Counted from the first letter of the stretch, positions 45,138 through 54,285 are shown. The stretch: 64,000 nt of DNA from Paenibacillus sp. JJ-223 (GCF_927798175.1 NZ_CAKMMP010000002.1:558001-622000); one strand, 5' to 3'. The notes: generated by a model from the sequence alone, not told the origin. A program made the numbers and translations.

Positions 45138-46100
45138 TTACTTGATCCGAATGCGCGGATCGACAACGCCCAGAATAACGTCAGACAAAAGCGAACCCAA
45201 AATCGTAGCTATGCCGTATAAAAGAACAAGCGCGGTAACGACGCTGAAATCGCGAAGCGAGATGGAATTAAGGAACAATGAACCCATGCCCGGATAGCTG
45301 AAAATGCTCTCGATGAAAATGGTTCCTCCAATCAAGCCCGTAATTTCATAACCGAAAAACGCGGCAATCGGCAAAAGGGAGTTGCGCAAAATGTGTCTGT
45401 TGTAAACCCTCGATTCCGATGCGCCCTTGGCTCTCGCCGTAAGAACGAATTCCTTTTGCTTGATATCGATAATTTCGCTTCGCAAATATTGGACGGTAGA
45501 TACCGTCGTGATCAGGGCCATGGAAAGGGCCGGCAATAACAAATGGTAGAACTTGCTCATCACATAACTGAATGTCCCCGGCGTTTGTCCCGGAGCCACG
45601 CTGCCTCCGGTCGGGAACCATCCGAAATGGAATCCGAAGATCCACAGCATCACCAGCGCAAAAATGAACAGCGGTGCGGCAAAGCCCAAATAGGTATACC
45701 CCGTAATCAAACGATCCGACCACGTGTCGTTGTATCGGCCGCTGATGATTCCGAGCGGAATGGCAATCAGGTACGTAAGGATCAGCGTTGCCAATGCCAG
45801 CCAGAACGTGTTGGCCACACGTTGGCCAATGAGGTCCATAACAGGCATTTTGAAACGGAAAGACTGTCCGAAATCGCCCTGCAAAGCATTCCGGATCCAA
45901 TCCCAGTACTGCACGTACCAAGGATTGTTAAGCCCCAACCGTTCCCTCTGCTCCTCAAGTGCTTTCGGATCGACGCTTGGATCGAGCAGACCCGTTAGAG
46001 CGTCTCCCGGCATGGCCTTGGCCATCAGAAAAACGAGCAGACTGAGCAATATAATTTGGGGAATCATTATGAAAATTCTGCGTACGATTGTTTTCCACAT
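45138..46100 (-). CDS. oppB: Peptide ABC transporter permease OppB
   Basis: 320 residues, six membrane segments, with the DppB/OppB features Pro-Gly-Asp-Ala near 30 and the coupling loop Ala-Arg-Ala-Lys-Gly-Ala-Ser-Glu near 210. Starts seven bases after oppF. Confidence 0.95.
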   Translation of the reverse strand: MWKTIVRRIFIMIPQIILLSLLVFLMAKAMPGDALTGLLDPSVDPKALEEQRERLGLNNPWYVQYWDWIRNALQGDFGQSFRFKMPVMDLIGQRVANTFWLALATLILTYLIAIPLGIISGRYNDTWSDRLITGYTYLGFAAPLFIFALVMLWIFGFHFGWFPTGGSVAPGQTPGTFSYVMSKFYHLLLPALSMALITTVSTVQYLRSEIIDIKQKEFVLTARAKGASESRVYNRHILRNSLLPIAAFFGYEITGLIGGTIFIESIFSYPGMGSLFLNSISLRDFSVVTALVLLYGIATILGSLLSDVILGVVDPRIRIK

Positions 46101-46107
46101 ATGGCCT

Positions 46108-47040
46108 TCAACCTTTCTGAGGGAGAGCTACACGGTGGGTATCCGAAATGGATCGCAGCGAGTAAGCCAGCCCTTCCTCATCAAAGAAATTTCGATAAGA
46201 ATTCTCGTATTCGGATTTGACCTTCCGACGGAATGCAATCATTTCGTCCCGCTTGGTCGGATCCATATCCGGAATGGCCGCGATCAGCCGCTTCGTATAG
46301 ATGTGCTGCGGATTCTCGAAAATATCCGCCGTCGTCCCCTGCTCCACGTAACGACCCTTATACATAATCCCGATTTGATCACACATGTGCCGGATAATAC
46401 CGAGGTCATGGCTGATGAACAGATAAGTAAGATTCAGTTCCTTCTGAATGTCCTGCATAAAGTTAAGCACCTGCGCTTGGACCGACACGTCCAGAGCGGA
46501 TACAGGCTCATCCGCAATAATGAGCTTCGGCCTCAGGGCAATCGCGCGGGCGATTCCGATCCGCTGCCGTTGGCCTCCGGAAAATTCATGAGGGTATTTG
46601 TATATCGATTCGGGGCTAAGCCCCACCTTTTCCAGCAAATCTCTGACTTGCGTCTTCTCCTCTGCAGGCGACAGCTTCTCGTAGTTGCGAAGCGGTTCAG
46701 CGATAATGTCCAGAACACGTTTCTTAGGGTTCAACGAAGAATACGGATCCTGGAAGATCATTTGCACGTCGCGCTGGAGCTGCCGATCTTTGCGTCGTTC
46801 TTTGGTAAGGTCCTTGCCGTTGAACAGAATCTTACCAGCAGTTACATGGTTCAGACCGATTACAGCCCGACCCGTCGTCGTCTTGCCTGAACCCGACTCC
46901 CCCACAAGTCCATATGTTTGCCCTTCTTCAATGGAGAAGCTTACATCGTCGACCGCCTTGATGCTTCCGATCTCTCTCCTGAACAGCCCCCCGCGAATCG
47001 GAAAATGAATTTTGAGTCCTTCTACTTCAAGTAGTGCCAT
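46108..47040 (-). CDS. oppF: Peptide ABC transporter ATPase OppF
   Basis: 310 residues. Walker A Gly-Glu-Ser-Gly-Ser-Gly-Lys-Thr-Thr near 49, signature Phe-Ser-Gly-Gly-Gln-Arg-Gln-Arg, Walker B Leu-Ile-Ile-Ala-Asp-Glu-Pro-Val and a C-terminal oligopeptide extension. Starts four bases after oppD. Confidence 0.96.
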   Translation of the reverse strand: MALLEVEGLKIHFPIRGGLFRREIGSIKAVDDVSFSIEEGQTYGLVGESGSGKTTTGRAVIGLNHVTAGKILFNGKDLTKERRKDRQLQRDVQMIFQDPYSSLNPKKRVLDIIAEPLRNYEKLSPAEEKTQVRDLLEKVGLSPESIYKYPHEFSGGQRQRIGIARAIALRPKLIIADEPVSALDVSVQAQVLNFMQDIQKELNLTYLFISHDLGIIRHMCDQIGIMYKGRYVEQGTTADIFENPQHIYTKRLIAAIPDMDPTKRDEMIAFRRKVKSEYENSYRNFFDEEGLAYSLRSISDTHRVALPQKG

Positions 47041-47044
47041 GTTG

Positions 47045-48052
47045 TTATTCCTCCTTCGCCTGATCAGGGAAATGAAAGTGCTGGTAACAGGTACACCTTA
47101 CAAAGTGACCTGGTGCAATTTCATGCAACTCCGGGTTGTCTTCGTGAGCCGCATCGTTAATCCATGGAATTCTGGATTTGAAACGACATCCTGTGCGAGG
47201 TAGGTTCTTTAATGAAGGGACGATGCCCTGAATGACGTGCAGTTTTGTTTTTTCTTCGGATAAAGTCGGAATGGAGTTTAATAAGGAACGTGTATATGGA
47301 TGTTTGGCATTGCTCATCAATGTGTAGATATCTGCAATCTCAACAATTTCGCCCGCGTACATGACGGCCACTCGATCAGCCATTTCAGCCACTACGCCAA
47401 GATCATGGGTAATCAGGATGATCCCCGCATGAATCTCGTTCTTCAAATCCCGGATCAGTTCCAGAATCTGCAGCTGAATCGTTACGTCTAGCGCCGTTGT
47501 CGGTTCATCGGCAATTAACAACTCGGGTTTATTGGCTATCGCGATCGCGATGACCACCCTCTGCCGCATGCCCCCGGACAATTCGTGAGGATATTGCTTA
47601 TATACATGTTCAGGGCGGGGAATGCCCACTTGATTAAGCAGGTCAATGACTCTGTCTTTCTTCTCTTTGGAAGATAGCTTCGGTTCATGCAAGGTCAGTA
47701 TCTCTTCGATCTGATCGCCGATGACCATAAGAGGATTTAGTGCGGAAAGAGGATCTTGAAAAATCATGGCCATCTCTTTGCCGCGGAGTTTGTTCAATTT
47801 ATTGGGTGGCAGGTTGGCGATATTCTCGCCTTTGTACAAAATTTCGCCTTCAATCTTGGCCTTGTTATGGAGACCCATAATCGAAAAGGCAAACGCGCTT
47901 TTGCCTGATCCGGATTCACCTACGATGGCAAGCACTTCGTTCTTTTTAACCTTTAGGTTAACATGATCCACCGCCGGGTAGTATTCATCTTCAATTCTGA
48001 ATGACGTCGTTAGATTTCTGACTTCCAATAGTTCTGTATTCAACTCGATCAC
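47045..48052 (-). CDS. oppD: Peptide ABC transporter ATPase OppD
   Basis: 335 residues. Walker A Gly-Glu-Ser-Gly-Ser-Gly-Lys-Ser-Ala near 46, signature Leu-Ser-Gly-Gly-Met-Arg-Gln-Arg, Walker B Leu-Ile-Ala-Asp-Glu-Pro-Thr. The C-terminal region has Cys residues (Gly-Cys-Arg-Phe, Arg-Cys-Thr-Cys) typical of the iron-sulfur or Cys-rich tail in Opp ATPases. First gene of the operon. Start GTG at 48052 or TTG at 48043, the latter with AGGGTGATC upstream. Confidence 0.94.
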   Translation of the reverse strand: MIELNTELLEVRNLTTSFRIEDEYYPAVDHVNLKVKKNEVLAIVGESGSGKSAFAFSIMGLHNKAKIEGEILYKGENIANLPPNKLNKLRGKEMAMIFQDPLSALNPLMVIGDQIEEILTLHEPKLSSKEKKDRVIDLLNQVGIPRPEHVYKQYPHELSGGMRQRVVIAIAIANKPELLIADEPTTALDVTIQLQILELIRDLKNEIHAGIILITHDLGVVAEMADRVAVMYAGEIVEIADIYTLMSNAKHPYTRSLLNSIPTLSEEKTKLHVIQGIVPSLKNLPRTGCRFKSRIPWINDAAHEDNPELHEIAPGHFVRCTCYQHFHFPDQAKEE

Positions 48053-48760
48053 CCTAACCCCAAAATTTCCGCAGATCGCTTCGTTTCAAAGGATTCATTG
48101 GATGTATATTTCCATTTTCCAGAATCATATGAACGAAAGTCTATGCAAATTACCTTTTAATTGTAAAAAGAGCTATGAAAGCTCATTTAGACCGTTGGTC
48201 AATTAATGCTCACAATTCCTAGTGGGATTATACTGGAAAATAATTAATGTAATCATACGTGTAAATTTAGATGACGTCAATCATTATTTTGAGATTTTTG
48301 GTATAAATGTTTTCTATGCTACATATATGGGTATTTATTATGCATTAAAGGTAAAATAAAGGAAGGTTGTACGTAGAGGATGTCCCTTTTATGGGATTTA
48401 TTACAATTTGATTGCAAGAAGTGTTATAAATATGACATTACTGTTACATCATATCCAATGTTCAAGCATCAGGAAATGTGGTTTTCTGTAACTTTCATGT
48501 TATGTTTCGTGCCAAAAATACATTTTTCTAAATTTGTCCATGTCAGGCGGACAGCAAACAATTTTATCCAAAACTTCTTTCTTTACGCCCTTCATCAGAT
48601 GATTGTAAAAATCCTAGTTATTATAGTATATGTTCATTTATTTGCTGCTGTAAAGAATGAATTGTCAACTTTTATCATTTATTTTACAAAAGGTTGAAAA
48701 AAGTCCTGCAATAAGCAGGACTTTTTTAATATTTATGCGTTTATATCAATATTTATAATA
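48053..48760. other. AT-rich gene-free stretch upstream of oppD
   Basis: Very AT-rich. A 105-codon plus-strand open frame at 48380 has poor protein character and is rejected. The opp promoter should be here. A strong terminator lies near the right end. Confidence 0.5.
48697..48727. terminator. Strong bidirectional terminator
   Basis: Perfect 13-bp inverted repeat AAAAAAGTCCTGC / GCAGGACTTTTTT with a 5-base loop, 34 bases downstream of the M15 peptidase gene. Confidence 0.9.
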
Positions 48761-49357
48761 TCAATGTACTCCCTCTGTTGGCGGCCGCTTCCCACGCTTT
48801 AACTCGTTGATGCTTAAGCCAAAATCCATTTGCAAGTGAGGATAATCCGGGAAATTTGCCCAGTCCCCGCCCCAAGTGAATCCCAGCTCCTTGGCAATGT
48901 CCACCACTTCCATCCAATCCGCTTTACCGTTTCCGTTATCATCGCGTTCCATATCCCATACGATGTCTCCATCCGGCGTCCGAAGGGCAAAATCAATGGC
49001 CAGTCCATAATTATGATATGATTCTCCGCCGCGGGCATTCGTAACGATGTTCCCTGCCAAGGCTCTCCCTTGTTCAAAAAGCTGATCCTGTTCCTCTATA
49101 CTGCGATACCCATGCGTGATGACAACTTCAATGCCGATTCGAGCCGCCTTACGCACAAGCAATTGCTCGCCTTCCACGACCTTGGGATGAAGACCAGTAA
49201 TCGGTACCGCTGCTTGCTGTTTGCCTGGCCATATTTCATGCACGCGATCCTCTTCCTGGATCCATACGTAAACGACCGAAATCAGCAATGTGGCAACAAT
49301 CCATGATCCAAGCCGCCCTTTCCGCTTTTGCTTCATTCTGCGCTTTGATTTATTCAT
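48761..49357 (-). CDS. M15-family D-Ala-D-Ala carboxypeptidase / CwlK-like endopeptidase
   Basis: 198 residues from the ATG at 49357 (GGAGA upstream). Basic N-terminus, membrane segment at about 18-33, then an M15B peptidase domain with Gly-Tyr-Arg-Ser, Ser-Tyr-His-Asn-Tyr-Gly-Leu-Ala-Ile-Asp and Pro-His-Leu-Gln, giving the zinc His-Asp-His set. Resembles VanY and the L-Ala-D-Glu endopeptidase CwlK. An inserted Asp-Asp-Asn-Gly-Asn-Gly-Lys-Ala-Asp loop looks like a calcium site. Acts on the wall from the outer face. Confidence 0.9.
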   Translation of the reverse strand: MNKSKRRMKQKRKGRLGSWIVATLLISVVYVWIQEEDRVHEIWPGKQQAAVPITGLHPKVVEGEQLLVRKAARIGIEVVITHGYRSIEEQDQLFEQGRALAGNIVTNARGGESYHNYGLAIDFALRTPDGDIVWDMERDDNGNGKADWMEVVDIAKELGFTWGGDWANFPDYPHLQMDFGLSINELKRGKRPPTEGVH

Positions 49358-49478
49358 AGATTCTCCTGATGTGTGTTCTTTCGTCCAACACTGCATTCAT
49401 AGACTCTATTATTATAAAACATTTCGCTGCAAAATGCCTCTCGGCGCGATTAGCGAAGGATCTTCCCGAAATGCAAAA

Positions 49479-49506
49479 AAGCAGCCGGCGATTAAGCCGA
49501 CTGCTT
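49479..49506 (-). terminator. Terminator of the rpsF-ssb-rpsR operon
   Basis: AAGCAGCCGGC / GCCGACTGCTT with a six-base loop, followed on the minus strand by TTTTTT. It lies 22 bases after rpsR. Confidence 0.88.
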
Positions 49507-49527
49507 CGTATCCAAGCTGAGTAAATA

Positions 49528-49800
49528 CTACTCAGTTGTGTATGGCAGCAATGCGATTTGACGGGAGCGTTTGATGGCAATCGTCAGCATGCGTTGATAT
49601 TTAGCGCTAGTACCTGTTACACGGCGTGGCAAAATTTTTCCACGTTCGCTGATAAATTTACGGAGCAAGTCCGTATCTTTATAGTCGATGTGAGTGATTT
49701 TGTTCGCAGTGAAGAAGCACACTTTACGACGTTTGTTGCGGCCGCCGCGGCGAGCCGGTCTTTTATCGTTGTCTCCGCCTTCTCTTTGCTTGAAGCTCAT
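49528..49800 (-). CDS. rpsR: Ribosomal protein bS18
   Basis: 90 residues: Arg/Gly-rich start, Lys-Val-Cys-Phe-Phe, Asp-Tyr-Lys-Asp, Leu-Leu-Arg-Lys-Phe and Gly-Lys-Ile-Leu-Pro-Arg-Arg. Binds bS6 on the 30S platform. Last gene of the operon. Confidence 0.97.
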   Translation of the reverse strand: MSFKQREGGDNDKRPARRGGRNKRRKVCFFTANKITHIDYKDTDLLRKFISERGKILPRRVTGTSAKYQRMLTIAIKRSRQIALLPYTTE

Positions 49801-49856
49801 GCTTTTCAGTCCTTTCCTATCGTTATTCCGCCAACTCGAATGAGAAGCGGTTCACG

Positions 49857-50345
49857 TTAAAATGGCAAATCATCATCCGATATGTCAATCGGTTTTCCGT
49901 CATCGGAAAAAGGATCCTGATTGTTACTGCGCGAATAGCTGTTGTTGTTGTTATTCGCACGTCCGCCGCCTCCGTAAGAAGGCTCCTCACGCATTTGTCC
50001 GCCACCGCCGCTATTGTTGCTATCGCGGTTAGACTCCAAGAAACGAACGTTATCGGCAATAACTTCGGTTACGTATACACGTTTACCTTCGTTATTTTCG
50101 TAATTTCGTACTTGAATGCGTCCTTCGACTGCAGCCAGACGCCCTTTGCGCAAATAGTTTGCACACGTCTCAGCAAGCTGTCTCCAGGTTACGACCGGAA
50201 TGAAATCCGCTTCCCGCTCGCCTCCTTGGCTCGTAAACGGTCTGTCTACTGCCAAAGTAAATTGCGTAACTGCTACCCCAGCCGGAGTATAACGCAGTTC
50301 AGGGTCCCGAGTTAATCGGCCGATCAGAATGACACGGTTCAACAA
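49857..50345 (-). CDS. ssb: Single-stranded DNA-binding protein
   Basis: 162 residues. OB fold (1-105) starts [11 protein letters not shown]; a Gly/Asn/Ser-rich linker leads to the acidic tip Asp-Ile-Ser-Asp-Asp-Asp-Leu-Pro-Phe, which docks replication partners. Placed between rpsF and rpsR as in Bacillales. Confidence 0.97.
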   Translation of the reverse strand: MLNRVILIGRLTRDPELRYTPAGVAVTQFTLAVDRPFTSQGGEREADFIPVVTWRQLAETCANYLRKGRLAAVEGRIQVRNYENNEGKRVYVTEVIADNVRFLESNRDSNNSGGGGQMREEPSYGGGGRANNNNNSYSRSNNQDPFSDDGKPIDISDDDLPF

Positions 50346-50394
50346 TGTAATCCCCTCCTTCAGAGCGTGTTAGGTACAATCATCACGGGTTGTC

Positions 50395-50685
50395 TTAAGC
50401 AACAACGTCGTTCGTAATGAGATAACGAATGACTTCGTCAGAAATTTTCATGAGACGCTCAAGTTCGTTAACAACTGCTGGTTCAGCAGTGAAGTTAACC
50501 AGAACGTAAACCCCATCACGGAATTTCTTGATCTCATACGCAAGACGGCGTTTACCCATAACGTCGTGAGCAGTAACCTCACCACCGCCGTTGGAGATGA
50601 TGCCTTGGAATTTTTCGACTGTAGCTTGAACAACTTCTTGCTCAACGTCAGGACGAATAATGTACATCACTTCATATTTGCGCAT
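50395..50685 (-). CDS. rpsF: Ribosomal protein bS6
   Basis: 96 residues from the ATG at 50685 with AAGGAGGTGA upstream. Met-Arg-Lys-Tyr-Glu-Val-Met-Tyr-Ile-Ile-Arg-Pro start and the bS18-binding ferredoxin-like fold (Lys-Arg-Arg-Leu-Ala-Tyr-Glu-Ile). First gene of its operon. Confidence 0.97.
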   Translation of the reverse strand: MRKYEVMYIIRPDVEQEVVQATVEKFQGIISNGGGEVTAHDVMGKRRLAYEIKKFRDGVYVLVNFTAEPAVVNELERLMKISDEVIRYLITNDVVA

Positions 50686-50761
50686 AATTTTCACCTCCTT
50701 ATGGACTTCGGCCCTCAATCCGAGTTGAGAGCAAGGAACGAGCACAAACTCGAACCATATT

Positions 50762-50790
50762 ACTATAACAAAAACAACACCCGAATGCAA
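50762..50790 (-). promoter_or_regulatory. Sigma-A-type promoter of rpsF
   Basis: On the minus strand TTGCAT and TATAGT are spaced by 17 bases, about 75-100 bases before rpsF. Confidence 0.65.
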
Positions 50791-50885
50791 GCAAACGTTC
50801 CCTTTATTCTTTGCACATGATCAATTCCCGGTTGGAGCACACTATATGGGCAGCACGAACGACCATATTCAAGGAGGGAAGCACC

Positions 50886-51080
50886 ATGGGTGAACGAACC
50901 GAGTTTGAACCTGGAGACAAGGCACCGAACGATGGTGAATATACGGAGGTTGGGGAGCGAAGTTTTCACACGGAGATCCAAAATCCTAAACGGGTAACGC
51001 TGAAAAAAGGCGAGCCTTTTCCCGAAACGAGCAATCACAATCGCAAATGGAAAAAGCTGACCAAGGCACGCGTGCATTAA
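50886..51080 (+). CDS. YjzC-like small protein
   Basis: 64 residues from the ATG at 50886 (AGGAGGG upstream). Glu-Phe-Glu-Pro-Gly-Asp-Lys-Ala-Pro-Asn-Asp-Gly-Glu-Tyr and Lys-Lys-Gly-Glu-Pro-Phe-Pro-Glu-Thr match the short YjzC family of spore formers. Function unknown. Confidence 0.85.
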   Translation: MGERTEFEPGDKAPNDGEYTEVGERSFHTEIQNPKRVTLKKGEPFPETSNHNRKWKKLTKARVH

Positions 51081-51167
51081 GAGCAACTTTTTTTTCTGAG
51101 GGCTGTATATAATCCGTCAACATGCACATAATACAATTAGGCGATACACAAGAGAGGTGTGGTTCCG

Positions 51168-51245
51168 TTGGACTACGTAGCCGAACTTGATTGGTTCGTT
51201 GGAGATGCATCACGTAATATGAAGAAGCAAGTGGTAAGTGCGTAA
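51168..51245 (+). CDS. Possible 25-residue protein
   Basis: TTG start with GAGGTG about 10 bases upstream, encoding Met-Asp-Tyr-Val-Ala-Glu-Leu-Asp-Trp-Phe-Val-Gly-Asp and a basic end. A strong terminator follows 97 bases later, which supports a transcript here. Too short to judge from composition. Confidence 0.35.
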   Translation: MDYVAELDWFVGDASRNMKKQVVSA

Positions 51246-51341
51246 GACCATTCGTCTGAAGCACGTGTATTGCTCAGCAGTACGCCAGGTTTCTGACCGT
51301 TACGACCGATTGTTTTCTAACTAAACGCTGTATCGCCTTAG

Positions 51342-51360
51342 AGAGCCCTTCGGGGCTCTT
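51342..51360 (+). terminator. Intrinsic terminator
   Basis: AGAGCCC-TTCG-GGGCTCT followed by TTATCTGTTTTT; closes the plus-strand unit starting at yjzC-like or the small gene. Confidence 0.85.
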
Positions 51361-51430
51361 TATCTGTTTTTGCAGCTTTTCACGTTGTCCATAAGCTTAA
51401 TATGAAAGATGAACCATCAGACTAAAACGA

Positions 51431-51457
51431 AAAGACCTTCCATTAAGGAAGGTCTTT
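51431..51457 (-). terminator. Terminator after tRNA-Ser
   Basis: Perfect 11-bp AAAGACCTTCC / GGAAGGTCTTT with a 5-base loop, 29 bases downstream of the tRNA; followed by TCGTTTTAG on the minus strand. Confidence 0.75.
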
Positions 51458-51485
51458 ATCTTCATTTGATAACGTTAGTAGTTAG

Positions 51486-51576
51486 TGGCGGAAAGGGTGG
51501 GATTCGAACCCACGCACGCTTTGACACGCCTAGCTGATTTCGAGTCAGCCCCCTTGGGCCTCTTGGGTACCTTTCC
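51486..51576 (-). tRNA. tRNA-Ser (anticodon CGA)
   Basis: 91 bases including an encoded CCA. Acceptor GGAAAGG / CCTTTCC with G discriminator, anticodon loop CTCGAAA, long variable arm (typical of class II serine tRNA) and T arm GTGGG-TTCGAAT-CCCAC. Reads UCG. Confidence 0.95.
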
Positions 51577-51671
51577 GCAGCAATACTGATTATAGCACAG
51601 TTAATCGGATATGGCAATAGCTTATCCAATTAATTTGTAATCGGCCATTGCTATGGCTGTACTGCATTCAA

Positions 51672-51908
51672 TTACTCGTCCGTTTTAACCTCGGTTTCTT
51701 CTTCGGCAAGCGTAGAACGCAGTACTTTTTTCAGGCTTTTTTCAAATTTGGCTCTAGGAATCAGAACACTGTGCTTGCACCCCACGCACTTGATCCGGAT
51801 ATCCATGCCCATGCGAATGATTTCCATCTCATTGCTTCCGCATGGGTGCTGCTTCTTCATCTGCACGATATCGCCAAGTTGAAAAATTTTACGCTCCACC
51901 TCTTCCAT
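51672..51908 (-). CDS. DUF951 family protein
   Basis: 78 residues from the ATG at 51908. Gly-Asp-Ile-Val-Gln-Met-Lys-Lys-Gln-His-Pro-Cys-Gly-Ser near the start and Lys-Cys-Val-Gly-Cys-Lys-His near 40 suggest a small Cys-rich, OB-like fold. Overlaps the end of the MscS gene by 20 bases. Function unknown; highly conserved in Firmicutes. Confidence 0.88.
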   Translation of the reverse strand: MEEVERKIFQLGDIVQMKKQHPCGSNEMEIIRMGMDIRIKCVGCKHSVLIPRAKFEKSLKKVLRSTLAEEETEVKTDE

Positions 51909-52830
51909 CCCCCTCGTCCTTTTCCTGGGCTGAAGCAAACTCCAGCGCAGCCTGACTGCTGTTATCCCGGTATTCGAACATTTTTTTCACATCGCTCTGG
52001 ATTTGGCGTTCCACCGATGCCCGCGAATTGGGCATACACTCGGCTACGATTCGCACTACATACTCTGAGGTCGTCATAGACTGAATGCCGAGCACATCAG
52101 GAACCTTGACGATATTGAGATCGCGGTCCTCGATGCCGGCGAGGGCCCTTTTTACAAGATGGACGGACTCATCCAAGCTCTGCTCTGCTTTCATTGGAAT
52201 ATCGACAACAGCAAGGGAGTTGGACATGGAGAAGTTCGTCACGCTCGCGATCGTACCATTAGGAATGATATGAACCTCACCCTGCCAGCTCACCAATTTA
52301 GTCGTTCTCAGACCAATCACTTCCACTGTTCCTTTGTAAGAGCCGGTCTGAATGACATCTCCCACGGCGAACTGATCTTCAAGAATAATGAAAAATCCGG
52401 TAATAACGTCCTTGACAAGGCCCTGAGCCCCGAACCCGATGGCAAGACCAAGCACGCCGGCACTAGCCAATAGCGGTCCTACCTTGACGTTCAGCTCCGA
52501 CAGCACCAGCAATACCATAATAAAGTTACACGTAATGGAGGTCGCATTTTTAAGCAGCTCGCCAACCGTTACGAACCTCCGTGGATTCACGCGTATCCGT
52601 CCCTCTTGTTTGCGGGACATGGAACGGTCGATGATTCGATGCACTACCTTTATGGCAATACGCGTAAGAATGAAAATAATGATCAGACGAAGCGAACTGA
52701 ACAGAATGCTCATCCACATTTCGCCATCGGTTAACTGGTTCCACAATTTATCTGTCCACCGGATAGCGGTCTGAACGGCTTCCTCCGACGTGGAGGTCGG
52801 TGGTTCTTTCGCAAATTCAAAGGGCAACAT
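51889..52830 (-). CDS. MscS-family small-conductance mechanosensitive channel
   Basis: 313 residues: three membrane segments (about 40-65, 90-112, 118-145), the pore helix with Gly-Val-Leu-Gly-Leu-Ala-Ile-Gly-Phe-Gly-Ala-Gln-Gly, then the beta domain and a cytosolic alpha/beta vestibule. Opens on membrane tension to release solutes at osmotic downshock. GGAGGG precedes the ATG. Confidence 0.95.
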   Translation of the reverse strand: MLPFEFAKEPPTSTSEEAVQTAIRWTDKLWNQLTDGEMWMSILFSSLRLIIIFILTRIAIKVVHRIIDRSMSRKQEGRIRVNPRRFVTVGELLKNATSITCNFIMVLLVLSELNVKVGPLLASAGVLGLAIGFGAQGLVKDVITGFFIILEDQFAVGDVIQTGSYKGTVEVIGLRTTKLVSWQGEVHIIPNGTIASVTNFSMSNSLAVVDIPMKAEQSLDESVHLVKRALAGIEDRDLNIVKVPDVLGIQSMTTSEYVVRIVAECMPNSRASVERQIQSDVKKMFEYRDNSSQAALEFASAQEKDEGDGRGGA

Positions 52831-52844
52831 GATGACTCCCTCCT

Positions 52845-53108
52845 CTACATCGGTATGTTATCATAGCTTGTTTCATTTTTGAAATAGAGGCCCCTGATCT
52901 CGACGAATTCATTGCGAATGATCTGCTGAACTCTGGCAAGATCCTCTTTGGGGAATTGGATGCATAATGCGCAGCCTGCCGTAATTTCCTTCGGCGTTGG
53001 AAACAAATCAATTTCGATCTCCGCAAACTCAAGCAGCATCTCTGCCCTCAGCGCCTGCTGGGTCGAATCAAAAGCAATAAGCAGCCAATCATCCAACCAT
53101 TCGTCCAT
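52845..53108 (-). CDS. DUF3343 protein
   Basis: 87 residues, ATG at 53108 with GGAGGG seven bases upstream. Putative Se/S-carrier-like fold: Leu-Ile-Ala-Phe-Asp-Ser-Thr near the start, Gly-Cys-Ala-Leu-Cys-Ile near 43 with two Cys residues. Lies upstream of the MscS gene by 14 bases. The desulfurase-like gene at 54531 may be a functional partner. Confidence 0.82.
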   Translation of the reverse strand: MDEWLDDWLLIAFDSTQQALRAEMLLEFAEIEIDLFPTPKEITAGCALCIQFPKEDLARVQQIIRNEFVEIRGLYFKNETSYDNIPM

Positions 53109-53204
53109 GTTCGATCCCTCCAAAAAAGCCTGACTGACAAAGTATAAAATCTTCTATCCTTCCATATACTGATACTACCATTTCAAGGGGAGAGGATAGA
53201 TCCT

Positions 53205-53810
53205 ATGAATCCAACTTCACATTCCTTTTCGTCTCATGATACCACCAGTCTAAAGATTTCGCATACTGATCCTGGCGCCCGCTCCGCTATTATCCACCGT
53301 TTAATGTTCCATCTATACAAAGCCCATTCCCTGCGAAATGTCGTCGTGGTATGCATCGGCACCGATCGCTCAACCGGCGATTGCCTTGGCCCGCTTGTGG
53401 GTTCGTCCCTGTCGAAATGGGACAGCCCCCTCTTTCACCTATATGGGACCCTCGACGAGCCTGTGCATGCCATGAACTTGCAGGATACGTTGAATAAAAT
53501 CAACGCAGCCCATCACAATCCCTACATTATTGCCGTCGATGCCTGTCTGGGACAATCATCCAGCGTTGGATGCATTCAAGTCGTTAACGGTCCATTAAAG
53601 CCTGGAGCAGGCGTAAATAAAGAATTACCGCCGGTCGGCGATATCCATCTTGCTGGTATCGTTAACGTCGGCGGTTTCATGGAATACTTTGTTTTACAGA
53701 ACACCCGGCTGAGCCTTGTCATGCGTATGTCCGAAATGATCGCCAGCAGCTTGTATTCCGCCATTCGCGAATGGCATACCCGTTCTACTCTGCTTGCTGT
53801 GCGAGACTGA
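53205..53810 (+). CDS. yyaC: YyaC sporulation protein (GPR-related)
   Basis: 201 residues. Val-Val-Val-Cys-Ile-Gly-Thr-Asp-Arg-Ser-Thr-Gly-Asp-Cys-Leu-Gly-Pro near 47 and Ile-Ala-Val-Asp-Ala-Cys-Leu-Gly near 108 are the family marks; related to the germination protease fold. Made during sporulation. AAGGGGAGAGG precedes the ATG. Ends 26 bases inside the convergent DUF4446 gene. Confidence 0.92.
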   Translation: MNPTSHSFSSHDTTSLKISHTDPGARSAIIHRLMFHLYKAHSLRNVVVVCIGTDRSTGDCLGPLVGSSLSKWDSPLFHLYGTLDEPVHAMNLQDTLNKINAAHHNPYIIAVDACLGQSSSVGCIQVVNGPLKPGAGVNKELPPVGDIHLAGIVNVGGFMEYFVLQNTRLSLVMRMSEMIASSLYSAIREWHTRSTLLAVRD

Positions 53811-54285
53811 TAGCTTCCTTTTCCTCCGGGGATAGGGTATACGAGGATTCTCCCCCTTTAAGAGGTTTAGCGTACACATAAGAACCATCACGGTTAAAAA
53901 TGCCCGTTAATACCATGCCATCTTGGCTGTCGTTGATCATGGCCACGGAGAAGCTGAGATCGCCGCCGTTTCCGCCAAAGGCATTGTACCGTTTTACGCC
54001 AACCTTGCTCTGGATGCGGGCCAGTTTCTGCGTAATCGTCTGCAACTGGTTCGTTTGCATCTGATGCCCATCCTCAATGCTATCCATTTGGATTTTGAGG
54101 TTGATCAGCAATGACTCCAAATCCTCGACGCCGCTGCCGGCCATCATTGCTTCGTATTTTCGCTTGAACTTTCGAAGTCTTGCTCCTTGGGCAATGCTCA
54201 CAATCAATAAAATTACCGTCAATAATGCCAATCCGCCAATAATCCATAGCAGCTGTTCCAGAATCAGCTCGTTTATTTCAGCCAT
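53785..54285 (-). CDS. DUF4446 family membrane protein
   Basis: 166 residues: N-terminal membrane segment (about 12-33), coiled coil (about 50-92) and a beta-rich domain with Gly-Gly-Asp-Leu-Ser-Phe-Ser-Val-Ala and Asp-Gly-Met-Val-Leu-Thr. Common next to parB in spore formers; role unknown. GAGGGG precedes the ATG. Confidence 0.88.
   Translation of the reverse strand: MAEINELILEQLLWIIGGLALLTVILLIVSIAQGARLRKFKRKYEAMMAGSGVEDLESLLINLKIQMDSIEDGHQMQTNQLQTITQKLARIQSKVGVKRYNAFGGNGGDLSFSVAMINDSQDGMVLTGIFNRDGSYVYAKPLKGGESSYTLSPEEKEAISLAQQAE

Noticed and set aside
48380-48697. 105-codon plus-strand open frame upstream of oppD
   Set aside because: Located in very AT-rich DNA, no ribosome site, composition rich in Phe/Lys/Ile/Tyr without a fold-like pattern.
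50686-50760. S6:S18-binding leader RNA before rpsF
   Set aside because: A hairpin-like stretch exists, but I could not match the conserved motif with confidence.
53785-53810. Frameshift or error at the yyaC / DUF4446 overlap
   Set aside because: Both genes are full length; a short convergent 3' overlap is normal.
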